Positions 13,788 to 28,212 are shown, counted from the stretch's first letter. The stretch: DNA of 64,000 bases from Circinella umbellata (GCA_025093555.1 JAIWNF010000002.1:124001-188000), one strand, 5' to 3'. Program-made: numbers and translations. Notes: a model not told the origin generated them from the letters alone.

Positions 13788-14002
13788 TGTTATTTTCTGT
13801 TCGGAACCAGAGTTCGCACAATAAAACGAACGAGAACATAAGTAAACAGAAAATTTCTGTCCTCATCTGTTCTTCTTTGTGCTCTGTGGATATCGGTTTT
13901 TATCTGTTATGGATAAACCGGGATTCACAGAATAAAACTGACGGAAACATAGATGAACAGAAAAACGTTGCTCTGTTCTCGTCTGTTCTTCTCTATGATC
14001 TA
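13788..14002. repeat. Two tandem ~105-bp repeats, each with a hairpin
   Basis: Two adjacent diverged copies can be aligned by eye, 13788-13894 and 13895-14002. Both carry the order AACC, CACA(A/G)AATAAAAC, GAAC/GAAAC, AACAGAAAA, CTGTTCTTCT. Inside each copy the left part (GAACATAAGTAAACAGAAA in copy 1) is an imperfect inverted repeat of the right part (TTTCTGTCCTCATCTGTTC), so each unit could fold into a hairpin. Related CGGTTTTCATCTGT and ATCTGT motifs recur near 14880-15010. Confidence 0.5.
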
Positions 14003-17000
14003 CCTTTCTGCTCTTCGGCGTTTTGTTTCTCACTAATAATAACAATTTTCTTTTTCTTTTTACCAACACCACTCATGTATAAACGTTTCTTCTTCTATCA
14101 AATAAAAACACACTTTTTTTTTGTTGTTTAGAACATTTTTTATCTGGTACTTTTAAATAATATTGCCACTCAAAAGTCAATCAGGGTATATAGGAAGTGA
14201 AACGCCAATTAATAAGAAGCATAGCAGGAGACCGCCATGTTTGACACGACACTCAAAATAACCTGGCGATTATGGTTAGTGATTTACAAAATAAAGTTAG
14301 GACACCAACAGATGAATGCTTATATGAAATAACAATTAGATCTATTGGAACATTGTTAAAAGTTAGTACAGGTCACCAAGATTCAATGACACTTTTTATT
14401 ATCTTCGAACTGTTCATCGCCACAAAGATAAGAATGGAAACATCTGATACTCGCAAAACTTTATATAAAGAATATAGAAAAGGGCTGCTATTAAAATCAT
14501 TATTAATAATTTACATTATTTATTTTTTCACAAGTATGTAGCATGGATTCTGAAGAGCCAAAAGAACTCGATACGTAACGGCAGGTACAAGAACAGGATG
14601 GATGTAAAAAAAACGCGCACATATAATAATAAAACGTCGACTAACTTTTAACTTTGCGAAAGGTAAAAACTTTATATTCAATAAAAACACATTATTAAAG
14701 ATTTATAAAAAAACAAACAAAAATATTGGTCTCTTTATATGATAAAATAACTGCTTATATATATACAAAGCTCTGTAAATAATAATATAGTATTGTTTAG
14801 GAACTTGTGTTTCAGTAAATCGGCAGTATTATCTGTTCATGTATGTGCTCTTATATATGATGCTATGTTTTCCTGCAGTCATCTGTTCCGTAGATTTCTG
14901 TAATCCACTGAATTTTTCGGTTTGCGTCGGTTTTCATCTGTATATTTTGGTTCTGCGGATTTTAGGTATTTTGTCAATTATCACCATCAATCCACAGAAC
15001 AGGAGATAACCGAAAAAAACCGGGGTTTACACTTCACTTTTCCGCACAATAGCAGCATATCACACACAAATATAATCTACAGATTACAAGACCATGCTCA
15101 AAATGAAATTTTTCACAGTAACATCACTAAAATTAAACTCAAACTTTACGATAATGTAGACTATACTGAAATGATCAGCTGTTATAATTATAGCTCGGCT
15201 TTGTTAAAAGTATTATTCGTTGATGAAAAAATTGTGCTCTCTCGTTTTATCTGCCTATTGTTGTACCTGGATGATAAACAAAGATTAATGGTACGTAAAT
15301 GTAATTTCAACTGCATTAGTATATTTTTCGGCCGTCAGACACTATTTGTATAATGGTAGTAATTATAGAAGGTAAGTATTTAAATAGCATATACCACATT
15401 AAAGAAGGTGAAATGTGAAGCTTTTTCATATCACACTTACGCTACTTGAATTTTTTTTTTATAAAAAACAAGGCTGCATCTCGTCTTTGTTGAGATGCAT
15501 ATAAAGTTAATATGGTGGGGTTTCTAGTGTTGGGTAACGTGTTTTTTTTAATTCTTCTACGTAATATATATAATAGACTTTTGAACAGTATAAATACAAT
15601 ATGAAAAGACCATACAAAAAGACATAAGATATTTTTTTTCTTTTATACATGTTTATTATCTTCCTTCCCACATTCTCCTTCCTTTTTTTATTACTTCTCA
15701 TAATTAAACATGAGTACTGCATCACCAGTTATCACACCAATTAAAATATGATACGTAATGTGCATAAATTTATATTTCATATTATACGATTTTAGTAAGT
15801 GTGCGTGTTGTTATGAATCCCCTGTTCATTTCAGAACTCCTCATTTTTTCCATGTACCGGAATTTTTTAAGTGATCTTGTCATTCGGACGCTCCGCATTT
15901 GGAATTTTTCAGTTAAACAGGGAAAAGTATGGATCACAACTTAAATAGACTGTAAATTGGTAGGTTGATTAATTTCCAGCAGCGTTCTGTTTTCAGTCTT
16001 GTTAGAATAATACATGGTTAATATCTTTTTCCGAGAGTAAAAGGCTTTATTTTTCCCATAATGCTCAGTTCTTCTCCCCAAAAGATAGGTTACGTAATGA
16101 AAAAAAAATAGGAAACTGGGTGTAATGTTATTACTGTTATTATTACAAATGTATTCTTGACATTTATGACCTAGTTCCTTAATAAGCAGTTGATTTTTAA
16201 AGTGTATTATTGTTATTTTGCTTAAATATGCATAGATTGCTTTTTTTTGAAGTGTTTCATAATCTGAAATAGAGTAGCAATCTTTGAGGTATACGAGACA
16301 ATTGTTCGTGTTTCCCGTTTTTTTTTTGAGAAGATAAATAGACATAGGCCATTATGCTGGCAAGTTGTATATTCTACTATTAATATCAGTTATAATTTGT
16401 GTAACCAAGAAGGTTTAATTGATTTGTTTTCTAGAAAATCGACATTGACATATTATATCGGGTGCAATACTCGGTTTACATAATAAGGCTATAAAGGGAG
16501 TGGACAAAAAAGCATTAATCAGTGATATATATACTATTTGATTCTCTTCATTATTAAAGCTTTTACTTATTACTATACGTGATTAAACAGTTTTTTTTTT
16601 ACCACGAGAATAGTATACACATGTTCTAAGGCATTGTCGTAGTATATTTGAGGCAGAAAATCGTCGTGTTTTTGTCCAATAAGTGAACAATACATTTAAA
16701 ATATTATCCTTCTTTAATATTCATAGTGTTTCTACTATAATACCTTATGAAAAAAGCATTATTTCTTTTTTCGATTAACAGTTAATGTGATGTTATATAT
16801 TTTTATGATCACTTTCCATGTTTTTCAAAAGAGTGTTGTTCACTAGTAGGAATTGCAAGTATTTATTATAGCTCAACATGAATTAAAAAGTTCCAAATAT
16901 GAAACATTCATATCATCATTTTAATATGTATTAGATGAAAGATTAGAGTAACGTTTTAAACAACTTATATAAATCCAATCCCCGATATTTTTTTTTAAAA

Positions 17001-17138
17001 AAAAGTGGGTTTAATAAACCTCTTCTTTTTTTCATATTATATATATCCCTTATTAACTTTCTCCATATAATATCTTACATATTTACATATTTATTATTAC
17101 TATTATTACTATTATTATTAACTAAATAAACAAAAAGA

Positions 17139-18237
17139 ATGCTTGATTCTGAAGAAGACGATTATGAATGCCCTCTTTGTATGGAAGAGCTCGACATTGC
17201 GGATCGTAATTTTAAACCTTGTACTTGTGGCTATCAGGTAAATTGTCTTTTTTTAATGATAAAAAAACACACAATAAAATGAAATGATATGATTAAAAAA
17301 TAAAACGAGGATGCCTTATTTTATATACATATAAACATTTATAATTTTGGGGAAAAAAAAAAAGAAATAAACAAACATTAATGTGTTTGAATTTTTGAAA
17401 CATATATACTTTATATAGATCTGTCGATTTTGTTGGCATCATATTAAAGAAAATTTGAACGGACGATGTCCAGCATGGTAAAGATAAAATGCATTAATTG
17501 TTATTCTATTTGTATATGTATACAACTTGGCATTCAAATTAATGAAACGAATAAATTTATTTATATTTTTATAGTCGACGAGAATATTCTGATCAAATGG
17601 CCGAGTTTGAACCCATCAGTGCCGATGAGTAAGTTTTCTTTTTTTTCGCCCTATATATTTCTACCTCTCTTGCCTTTTAACAACAACATCAACAATAATT
17701 ATTACCTACCACTGTAACGTTTTTTTTATGGGCATGGATTAACATATAAAATAAAATAGAATCTCTCGTATTAAACGTGAAAAGAAAGAAAAGGAACGAC
17801 AACAAAAAGATATGGAGGCAGCAAATCGACGTCATCTTGCCAATATGCGAGTCGTACAGAAGAATTTGGTTTACATTATTGGTTTACATCCAAAACTTGC
17901 TTCTGAAGATGTAATGTTTTTCTTTTTCTGTTTCTAATGTATTGTGATATAGGGTGTATCAATGGACTAATAAAAAAAGTACATTAATTTTACAGGTAAT
18001 ACGATCGAATGATTTTTTTGGTCAGTTTGGTAAAATTGCCAAAGTGGTAATTAATAAGCGACCGGTAGCAACCACATCTACACCAACAGGGGGAACAACA
18101 ATGCAACCCGGTGCTGCTATTTATGTTACTTATCAACGTAAAGAGGATGCTGCTAAAGCAATTAATGGTGTTGATGGAACTGTAATGGCTGGAAGGATAT
18201 TAAGGTAAATTGGAGGGAAGGGGAAATACTAAGTGAC

Positions 18238-18280
<43 letters not shown>

Positions 18281-19591
18281 GGATTACATATTGACAACAG
18301 TAATAACTATTATTATTATTATTAGAGCATCATATGGTACAACAAAATATTGTACATATTATTTACGAAATATGACTTGCCCGAATCCAACATGTCTATA
18401 TCTTCATGAACCTGGAGAAGAAGCTGATACTATTTCAAAAGAAGAACTTGCAACTGGGTAAGGAAAGGAAAGGGTGTTTTTTTTTTGAAAAGATTAAATC
18501 ATCATACTTATTCATGCATATATATATATATTAAATTTATGGACATTAGTAAACATCGTATGCGAGATCAAATGTCATCTGATGCCGAAGATCGAAATCA
18601 TATCAGCAATACACATTCATCAGGTTCTATATCCAGTAACAATGATATTGGACCAAGTAGTAGTAGTAGTACTTCAGGTCGAAAGCCAGTAACGCTTGAA
18701 TCCGTTGCGACCATTTCATACAAACCAAGCCGTCCTGAAATAACTTCAACTTCATCTTATTCCAAACCATCCACTGCTTCAATAGTCAATGCTAATGATC
18801 ATATTCTTGATGACGACAGGCCAGCATTACCGGCAACTGCATCTTGGGCAAAAGCAGGAAGTGGTCCTTCTACACCTGTCATGAAATCCAGTATACTTCC
18901 CGAACGATCCTTAACACCTGATAATTTCGGCCCACCGTTAGCTGTTGCTGTAGCTGCTGCTGCTCAAAAACAACAACAACAAGCTGCTAATGCCTCAAAA
19001 CGAAAACAAGAAAAGAAGAAACGTAAGGAACAACAGCAATTGTTACAGCAACAGCAGCAACAACAACAACAATTACAGCAACAACAACAGCAAAAGAGTG
19101 AAAGTAGTAGTGGATCGCACCCAGCAACACCATCCACAACAACAGAACCTGATTTGGTGACAGTTGCAAGTAATGGAGATGATTTCGACTTATTACGGAC
19201 GGATCAAAATACAATGGGAGCTGGGACAACAGCGCAATATGGTTATGACGGTTTAATTGGATTTGTTCTTGGTGATGCACTTGGTGAAGTTTGCTCATTG
19301 ATGCCAAATCAAGATAAATTGGATGAAGAGGATGAACCTGTGGGTGTAAGTGCACTACATGATAAGGAGCCAATAAGCAAGAACAATAATTTGCTTATTG
19401 ATGATGATGAAGAAGAAGAGGAAGATGATAAACTTGGAATGAGTCCATTAGAATTTCTTACCAATTCAACACCAACTCATACATATTCTGGTTCATTTAA
19501 TCCGTTTACACATCAAATATTACGTTCAACAGGAACTTTATTCGAAACACCTATGCGAAAATGTTCACGATTTGGGTTTGCTCAAATATAA
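17139..19591 (+). CDS. NOT4: CCR4-NOT E3 ubiquitin ligase NOT4
   Basis: RING-type ubiquitin ligase subunit of the CCR4-NOT complex (CNOT4 in animals), which links mRNA decay with co-translational quality control. Seven exons join in frame to 581 aa: 17139-17237, 17419-17477, 17575-17628, 17760-17910, 17996-18204, 18326-18457 and 18550-19591. Residues 11-55 form the unusual C4C4 RING (CPLC, KPCTCGYQICRFCW, GRCPACRREY). A basic linker RIKREKKEKERQ follows, then an RRM from about 107 (NLVYIIGLHPKLASEDV), then a CCCH finger at about 200-220 (KYCTYYLRNMTCPNPTCLYL). This is the diagnostic NOT4 domain order. The rest is low-complexity: Ser-rich, a poly-Gln block at about residues 396-417, and an acidic run near 19401-19435. 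A Met upstream of exon 7 at 18485 lies in the intron and is not the start. Confidence 0.94.
18240..18278. repeat. (TA)n microsatellite in a NOT4 intron
   Basis: About 19 TA dinucleotides sit inside the fifth intron of NOT4, between the RRM exon and the CCCH-finger exon. Confidence 0.9.
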
Positions 19592-22500
19592 AAGAGGGTT
19601 CTTCTCTTTCTGTGATTTCCTTTACGTATTTAGTTTTTTTTTTAAAAAAAAGAATAACTTCTCCTCCTTCCCCTTCCTTTCTTCTTTTTATCTCACTCTA
19701 TCACTTTACCTTTCCAGTTCCCATTTGTTTTTTCTAATATGCTCCTTTAGTAGTTCAGAATTAACTCCTTTCATAAAACTTATATAAAAAAGTATATCAT
19801 TCTTTATCTAATGCAGAAAATTATTATTTACATTTACGCACATTATCTGTTATTATTACAATATTATTATTATTATTATTATTACTATTATCATTATTAT
19901 CATTGTCATGAAACTGCTTTTTTTTAACGGCTGTATGTATAAATTCACGCATGCAGTTGGTCACAGTGTATTTATAACATTTATCCAGTCTTGTTTTTTT
20001 TTTTTGGTTTATATCGAGTGATAAATATCAAATCCTCAAAATGATATGTAAAAATCAAAAGTCGACTGATTTTTTTTAGTAAATGATTAGTGTAATCCAA
20101 TTAGATATACATATATGTTTTAATATGAATGGATAAATCTTTAACAACGCACATATCAATGCGGAGCAAGAAAGAAGATTAAAGATTTAAATGGTATTGA
20201 GATACGTACATTAACTACAGACCTCTTAAAAACGGTCTTTTACTGTACATTCAAGGTATTCATAGTGATATTGATACGTAAAGCTCGATTCTCTCCCAGT
20301 TGTTTTTTTTTTGTTTGGTGTATCAGGTTTGATATATATTATCTTTTTAGTAAGCTCCTCGATCAGATGTTTTTCTTTGGGGTACTTACGTAGCAAAAAG
20401 TAAAGAATGGTACCTGTAAAACTATATATATATATATATAATTCAATATTTTTGGTTCATTGTTGACTGCTGATATACCCAAGTATTTTATTAAGTCATT
20501 TTCTGATTACATTAATATCCTCCCCTGCCACCAGTTCCCCTCTTTTTTTTTTTTTTTTTTTTTTACTTTAGCATAAAGTTTTACATTCAGTGATAATCAT
20601 GAGATAAATACACACTTTTTTTTTGTTTGTATGAAGTAACCATTTTTTTTTTACTTCTACCGGGTTCATCGGCATTATGTTAATGTCATGAAATGCCCAC
20701 GTTGTACAGAATATTCAGTTTTTACACATGTAATAGTTTACAACTGTACGTAGTCGCAGCACCTTTTCTCACACCAGTTTTTATTATTCTGTGGATCAAA
20801 ATGCAATAACAAATAATGATTCTTTCATTTATTTATTAAAAAGTTAAAACAAAGAAGCATTAATTTCATGGTTATTATTCTATTAACGGGGGCCTTCTGA
20901 ATAATAAGAATTGAAATCTAGATCTAAAATATACAAACTAAAAATAATATGTATATATATGTAGAAATACTTTTTGTTTTTAACAACAGAGAAGTAAATG
21001 TGTTTTATGTAAGTGATATGCACAAACTACTACAAGTTACAGATAAAATAATATCATGGTGAGATAAGAAAAATTTACTATTATATAATACATATTCTCT
21101 TTGGCTTGAGATTTGGAGTTTGGTTTATTTATGTATTATGAATGACAATCATTAATAATACTACTAGTTGTTAAATCATTCATACTAACAAATGTTATAG
21201 GTCTTACTCTTATATAATAAAAAGAACTATGATAACTTGTACATTATAACCTTATATACTACTAGTTAACATTAGGGTGATAGTTAGTTATGTTGGTATT
21301 ATGTATGATTATATGCAAAATATGCAATGCACGTAAAAAAAAAAAAAAAAACAAAGAAGTATGGAAAAAAAAAAGTTATTAATGTGAAACGCCCTCAAAA
21401 TAACATTTTCCACCTCCACCCCCCAATAATATATAATAAAGATATACATCCGTTTCTCCGCCCTTGTTATTTTAATGCAATGTTAACATGTAAATAAAAA
21501 GTGTTTACTGTTATTTTTCTTGACTTTTTAAATGCATTGATTATGTATATGGTAATTTAGTCTCCTCCTCCTCCTCCCCCCCAAAAAAAAATCGGCAGAA
21601 CTGACAAACCACAAGATCAAAAAAATTATAATAATGAAATCTATTCCGACATTATAAATCGCAGTAATATGTAATTAAACACAAATAATACTTGACACTT
21701 GATTGTTTATTCAAGTGTACATATCACGGTATCCATGCTTTTACTATGGAAGAATCGAAATTGGTTCTTTTTTTTTTTTTTAACAAGAATACGTAATAAT
21801 CTATTTTATTTTGGAATCATTAAATAATGCATACGCATGCAATAGTTGCCAGTTTTCTTTTTTTTTTTTATGCATTAAAAAAAGACGAGTCGATAATCCC
21901 AAGTCAGTTGGAGTCCAATGATGATAATAATTATGTAGATCTATTACTAAACTGTTGTTGTAGTAGTAATAGTAATAAATTAAGCCACAAACGTTATAAC
22001 ATGGATGTGCAAGTCTAAAGAGAAAAAGGGGTGGGAGTTAATAGAAAGGAGTTATGGATAAGGAGGGATTAAATATAGGGCTGTCTATTAACTTTATACA
22101 AACGATAAAACATTTATAATCTATAATTAAAACTTGATTTTGTCATAGTATAAAATGCATGAAAAGGTCCGCCTTTGTTTAGATCTTTTCAAAAACAAAT
22201 GGAAATTAGTTTACATAATAAACCTTGGTGTTAATATATAAGATTTTCAGAAAATTAATATAAAAAAGATGTTTAATACGTGTGGTACAAGACGCTCACG
22301 TTGATGGTTTATTGAATTATGATTTGATACTTATTTTAGTTTATGTTTCTTATATGGAAAAAGGACGTTTTTATTTGTTTAAGCTTTTTCTCTTCGGTAA
22401 TCTTATATATTTGATAAGAAAGAAAAAGAAGAATACATGAATCAAAGAAGTAAACAAAACAAAAAAGTTTACTGAGTTAATATAATGTATATATGCTAAC

Positions 22501-24725
22501 GAATGGGCTACAAGATAGCCCATAACGAAGACGACGGCGTGGTATAAGATTTGGAAAAAAAAAATATAATACATGATAGTTATATGAAAAACAGGAAAAG
22601 AATTGTTATCCGATACTGTTGTAATATGTGGCGAATCATGGCAGTTTTTTTTTAAAAAAAAAAGGAGGAAAAGAAAATATAGAGGTAATATCAAGGGGGG
22701 TAAAAAAAAAAAGGCTACGAACTATAACCAAAATAAAGGCGTATTATAACTTGTTCTTTCCATTACTATGTAATACCATTGTCGGTTTAAAGCAAGATAT
22801 AAATAATATTGACTAGTGTAAGATGATATTTTGGGACGGAAATCGGACGGTAATAGGTACCTCCTGTTTTTTTTTGTTTTTTTTTACGTATGAATTATTT
22901 GTCAATTATAGATCTATATCGATATTAATAATAGTTGAGCGAAGAGGAAGGTACACCAATAGCAATTGACATATTCTGTTACTATTACATGCTGCAAGTT
23001 ATTTTCTATCATGACATTCTAGGCCATAATCATACATTAGTAACAAAACTGATGACTATTTATAAATTATAGTTCCATGTTTAATATGTACATCCGGAAA
23101 GTAAAAGTTCAACAAAAGTCATTTAAATATGTAATGTTGTGTCTCCTTCTTTTATGATTTCCAAAAAAAAAAAAAAAAAGAAGTTTAAATTGTTTCTTTT
23201 TTTTCATGCTACAAAAAGATAATATCAGTTTTTGCCATTTACTTTTTTTTCTTATTTTTTATGCCTTCGGCCTGACTTTTTTTGTTTATAAAAAAAAAAA
23301 TCATGTTGTCGTTTAGGAGTAACAAAAAGTATGTAAAATAATTTTTTACAGTTTATGATTTTCTTACGTTAATTGAAAGTCTGTATGGAACGATTTTTCT
23401 ATCTATGTGTCCTTTTTTAATAATGTTAATGCTAGTACTATTTTTTTGGCCTTCCCCCTTCCCCCCCCGGAGAGAATAAAGAAAGTACATAGTTACAAAT
23501 CAAGTTCGTCTTTATCTTTTCCGCTCACTACCCCTTTTTTTTTCCGTTTAACGCCATTACACCATCGTTTATAAAGAATTGATAGATGACATAGCTTTTT
23601 TTATTACTACTATTACTATAAGAAGCAATATCTATCTTTTATTTCCTCACATAAAATAGCAATAAATTAATGAGATATAAATAACGTAGCACGTAGTATA
23701 ATGTGTGTTGTTTGAATTTTGACAGAATCATAATAAACAGAGGGTGTTGTGTGTCCAATGGTAATAAAAATAAGGTTTTTCTTGTACGACATTGTCCCTA
23801 ATTTTTCTTTTTTTAAAGAAAAATAGCGCAGCATTTTGTTCTATTATGGAAACCGCAACGGCGTCATAGCAACATATATACCTTTTTGTCATGGATGTTG
23901 TGCAGGTATAATTTAATTTGTTGTTATTAGCAACCACTCCCATTCATTATATCTTCCGAAAACGGTTTTGTTATCAGACAACATCTTATAAAGTCTTCCT
24001 AACAACAAACTCGCCAAGTAACAGAACATAAACAAAGATATTCCCTAAAATGAAAGTAAGCTGGTTGATCCATAACAAGAAAAAAAAAATATACATGATG
24101 CATTTTTGTAATTGGTAACTGAGATTTACAGTAACTTGAGATTTCGTCTGTTCGCTTTATTTATTTACTGTAATAGCCCAGATATTTCTGCAGTCCAGCA
24201 TTCAACAACGTGAAAATGTCTTTGTTGGCGTTGCAGTAATATATCATTATTTATCAGAAAATAAAAAAATAAAAATAAAAAGGGTAATTTGTTGAATTCT
24301 TTTTATAACTACTTTTTTTCTAAATACAGTAAAAGAATACATTATGTATTACATGCAGTATTGACAAAATTAGAAAAAGAAATTATATAAGTTTTGTTAA
24401 GAATGCTAATATAATAAAATAAGTCAAAGATGATAATGAATTATGATCCTTTTGCTTTTATTTTAGATATATTATCAAATGAACTAACTCTTATCATGAT
24501 CATGGCGAGGAACATCCCCTACTATTTTTTATGTGTATTACAACATTTTACTGCATATATATAAAAAAAAAAGAGCTTTGCCTTATTTGCAAAAAAAAAA
24601 AAAAGGTTTTAATTTGAACTTCAAGAGAAAGAGAGAGAAAATATGTGAAAAGAGTAGTAATAGTTTATATTTATAGGAGATTTATTATTATTTACAAGCT
24701 ATACATATATATATACTATTTTATT
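19592..24725. other. Intergenic desert
   Basis: Five kilobases between the NOT4 stop and the myosin light chain stop. The first few hundred bases are pyrimidine-rich and likely the NOT4 3' UTR, with a T10A8 mirror run at 19634-19651. An ATT-type triplet run lies near 19862-19905, an 18-T run near 20546-20563, and a T9A10 mirror run at 22645-22663. Open frames are short and low-complexity. I see no gene, tRNA or mobile element. Confidence 0.6.
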
Positions 24726-25629
24726 TTATTCTCCATGTTTAAGGACTCTTACAAAGTCTTTATAATCAAAATTTCCTTGTTCATCAATTGCTGCTCCTTT
24801 AAACATGATATCAACCTATGACAACAGCAGCAGCATCATCATCATTAATTTTTTTTTCTTTATATTATTATTGTTACGTTTACGGGGTACAAAAAAGGGG
24901 GGGGGGAGGAAGGGGGTGTATTTGTTTACCTCTTGATCTGTGAAGCGATCGCCCATTGTCGTCATACATTCTCTCAAATAATCTGCATTGATTTTTCCTT
25001 TTCCTTCATCATCAAATGCAGCAAATGCTTTTGCAATCACCTGTTCTGGATCTGTTCCTGTTAATTTATCGGCCATTAAGGTCAAAAACACCATAAAATT
25101 AATATGGGGACCTGGAGCTTCACTCATCATTTGTTCAATTAGATCAGGTGTAGCCGGTTGTCCTAATTCATTCATATTACATAATGAGTATATGGGTTAT
25201 GTAGAAGGGAGCAAAAGAAAGAAAAAAAAGGGGGAGGGGGAAAGAGCGGGAGATAATAATAAATAAAATGAAAAGAAAGAATAACTCTTTCTTTTTTTTT
25301 TTACTTTACCAAGATATTCTAAAATAGCTTTTAAATCTTCAGCATCCACTACTTCATCATGATTCATATCCATTAAATCAAATGCTTTCTTAAGTTCTTG
25401 AATTTGTTGTTTATCAATCATGGCAAATACGTTTGAGTTTTGTCGTGCATTTCTTTGTTTCGATTTTCGAGGTACCTTTAGATGACACATAGCGGTATAT
25501 TTTTGGGGGTGAAAGGGTTAATCCAGGGTTAGAAAAAGGCGGAGATGTTATTTTTTTGTATTAAAAATGCATTCTTTTGAGAAACAACGGATGGGCCAAA
25601 AAAAAAAAAAAAAAACTTACAGGTGTCAT
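24726..25629 (-). CDS. Myosin II regulatory light chain
   Basis: EF-hand light chain that binds the neck of conventional myosin and controls actomyosin contraction, for instance at the cytokinetic ring. Four exons join in frame to 165 aa: 25621-25629, 25310-25475, 24930-25162 and 24726-24815. The first exon encodes only Met-Thr-Pro before a GTAAG donor. The N-terminus reads [12 protein letters not shown], matching the phosphorylation site of animal light chains; Ser17 is the candidate. EF-hand 1 has a loop at residues 39-50 ([12 protein letters not shown]). Later hallmarks are [35 protein letters not shown] and [13 protein letters not shown], and the protein ends FVRVLKHGE. This is regulatory-light-chain type rather than calmodulin: only the first loop looks able to bind a metal well, and about 165 aa is the family length. 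Confidence 0.93.
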
Positions 25630-25779
25630 TGTATAAGTTGTTATTGGAAGCGAGAAAGAGAGAAAGAGAGGGAAAGATAAGAGAAAAGAAAGAGAGAGAG
25701 AAAAAAATAATAATGAATATAATCAGATAAAATAACAACAAAAGTAACAATCACAATAATTAAATTTATTAATCAACAA

Positions 25780-25916
25780 CGGGCTTTATTATTAATATTA
25801 TTACCATTATTATTACTATTATTCTTATTATTACCATTATTATTGCTATTGTTATTGTTATTGTTATTGTTATTAATACTAATATTATCATTATTATCAT
25901 TATTATTACTACATTA
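25780..25916. repeat. Imperfect ATT triplet repeat
   Basis: More than 130 bp made almost only of TTA/ATT triplets, interrupted by ACC, GTT and CTA variants. It lies about 150-290 bp upstream of the myosin light-chain start and has no open frame of interest. Confidence 0.8.
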
Positions 25917-28168
25917 AGTGTTCAACAAAAACATTCTTTCAATCCATGCCTTTTTTTGTCAATATCGAATCCTAAATGGGTCAAGTGCTTTTGAATTCCC
26001 GATCAAATTTTCATTATCCAAATCTGGTCATTTTATCGTCTTTTTGAGATAATTAAAATTGGAGAAGAATGAAAAAAATGCGTAACAACAAGAAAAAAGT
26101 CTTCTCGGCGTATTACAAGTTGCTTTTATATTTTTACATATTCTTACATTTTGCTTTTTATATGTAATTTATGCTGTAATATGAATATGTATGTTGTGAA
26201 AGGGAAACAAAAAAAAAAAGGAGAAGAACATAGTGAATAGTAAGTACAGTTACGTATTTGTTATATTATATCTTTTTTATATTTTCTTTTTGTGTGGGTG
26301 TATTTGATAGATAGTATCATGATCCGTCATTAAAAATCGCCACTCATATCAAACACCTTTGAAAACGTTGATCATTCAAAGATTTACAGTGCCAAAAAAA
26401 AAAAAAAACAAATAACGAAAAAAACCGTGCCGACAACAACAAAAACAAACATCCACATGTTTATTATAACAAGGAGAGAGAGATATATATATATAAGAAA
26501 TTCATATGCTTTTTCTTTACTAATAATGTTTCGATTTCGAACCACCTGCATCTTATCGCTTTGCATAATAGGCAAATAAAAAAAAACATTAGAGACAAGA
26601 AAAAAAAAAAGGCGTTAAAATAACTTTGTGATTGATCGCCGTTGAAAAAAAAAAAAAAAAGATAAAAAAGAAAGAAAGAAGGGGGAGTAAAGTTGGAGGA
26701 GGTGGAAAATAAATGGTTTACGGTTTAGTTTTTTTCTCTTTAGCCCTTAAAAAAGAAGATAGAGAGATCTGGAATTTCAATTAAGTAAATGAAAGAATAA
26801 TGAGAACAGAGCATAAAAATATTTTAATGGCAAAAAAAGTAATAATAAAAAGATAAATGTTATCTTAATAAAATATGTAAAGGATATGTATTATCATTTC
26901 AACAGAATACGCGTAACATATGTACTATACCACTATATATATATATACCAACACCCTTTCTTTTTTTTTTTTTTGTGTATATCTTGAAGGATAATGATGG
27001 GACGAAGAGAAACGATGATAATATTATACAATGTATTTTACGATTAAGGAGAGCTTTTTCTTTTCTTTTTCGCCCCCGGCCCCCTGGATTGGAAAAAGGC
27101 GGTGATGGAATGATTTGTTTATACCTACCTGAATCCTGCTGTGTTGCTACTTTCTTTACTACATGCATAATAATGTTTAGTAAAAACTAATTGACTGACT
27201 GACTGACTGACTTTATAATTAACATATAAACAAAACCCCATATTTTTTTTTTTTTCAAAAGAACTCGAGAACATCCAAGATCATTATTATTATAATTATT
27301 TAATAATAATAATAAGGTGTCAAAAAAACTAAGAAACAAAAAAATTAAAATTAAAGAATATGGGACACAAATCACATAATTCCAGAAATTCCGTACTCTT
27401 CTCTACTCCCTTCAACACTCTTATTCTTTTTTCCCCTTCAAAACGATAAAGTAAAATAAAATAAAGAAATCAATTGGTTTATGTTTTGCAATGAGAAGGA
27501 AGAAAAAGCTTATGATTTTATGCAACTTTTTTTAAAAAGAATTCGGGTTGCGTTGATGTACGTTAGGAAAAGAGTTGCCGAATGCAAAGAAACTTCTAAT
27601 AAGTTCAGGCTACCGAAATCTTTTTTTTTTTGGTTGTTGGTTTTTTGTTGGTTAAATGGTGATGATGAAAAATAATAATAATAATGATGATGATGATGAC
27701 TCTTTGTTCTAATCCATCTTCCACACACGCACCCCCCTTAATGCATATAACAAATACATTATTATTACACTTTAACTCCCCCACTTTTGTGTGTATACAT
27801 GTCTCCCCTTTTCTTTAACTCTTTGCGCCTCTTTCTATTATCCCTTATTATTATTATTTTTTGTTCTTATGCTTAAGAATAAACATCCCCCATTCCCTAC
27901 TCAATATACTTTTTTTTTCCCTCTTCTCCACTCTTTCTTTTAATATTTCAACTCAACTAAAACTTATCCACGCATCCCCCCCCCAAAAAAAAAAAACTAA
28001 GCAACCGGCCGTGGGGGAGAGATGTCTACCGGCAATCCAGTAACCTCTCTCTCTCTTCTCATTTTGAACATCTTTCTCTCCCCCCAAAAAAAACTTTACT
28101 TTTTTACTTCAAATACAGTTGCACGAGCCTTATATGCTATGAGATGTATAACTATACATATATACATA

Positions 28169-28173
<5 letters not shown>

Positions 28174-28212
<39 letters not shown>
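28174..28212. repeat. (TA)n(TG)n microsatellite
   Basis: A TA run passes directly into a TG run in the upstream region of the Ca2+-ATPase gene; a second TA run lies at 28503-28529, about 25 bp before the start codon. Confidence 0.85.

Larger units (their letters stand above)
8255..17138. other. Intergenic desert with decayed coding regions
   Basis: Nearly 9 kb between the lactate permease and NOT4 with no intact gene I can support. It is AT-rich and all open frames are short. Two minus-strand stretches (8968-9629 and 12538-13310) read as broken proteins, and 13788-14002 is a tandem repeat; these are listed separately. The part from about 14560 to 17138 holds only short frames without domains, plus a T9A8 mirror run at 16988-17004 shortly upstream of NOT4. 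Confidence 0.55.

Noticed and set aside
14272..14541. 89-aa plus-strand frame as a gene
   Set aside because: No domain, no supporting flanking exon, and its end is low-complexity; kept only as part of the desert.
18485..18549. Met-initiated frame starting at 18485 as a separate 368-aa gene
   Set aside because: The first 65 bases lie in a NOT4 intron that ends in TTAG; the rest is the last NOT4 exon and joins in frame to the CCCH-finger exon as ATGKHRMRD.
18987..19373. 128-aa minus-strand frame
   Set aside because: It is the reverse reading of the NOT4 poly-Gln and Ser-rich exon; His/Leu/Val-rich with no domain.
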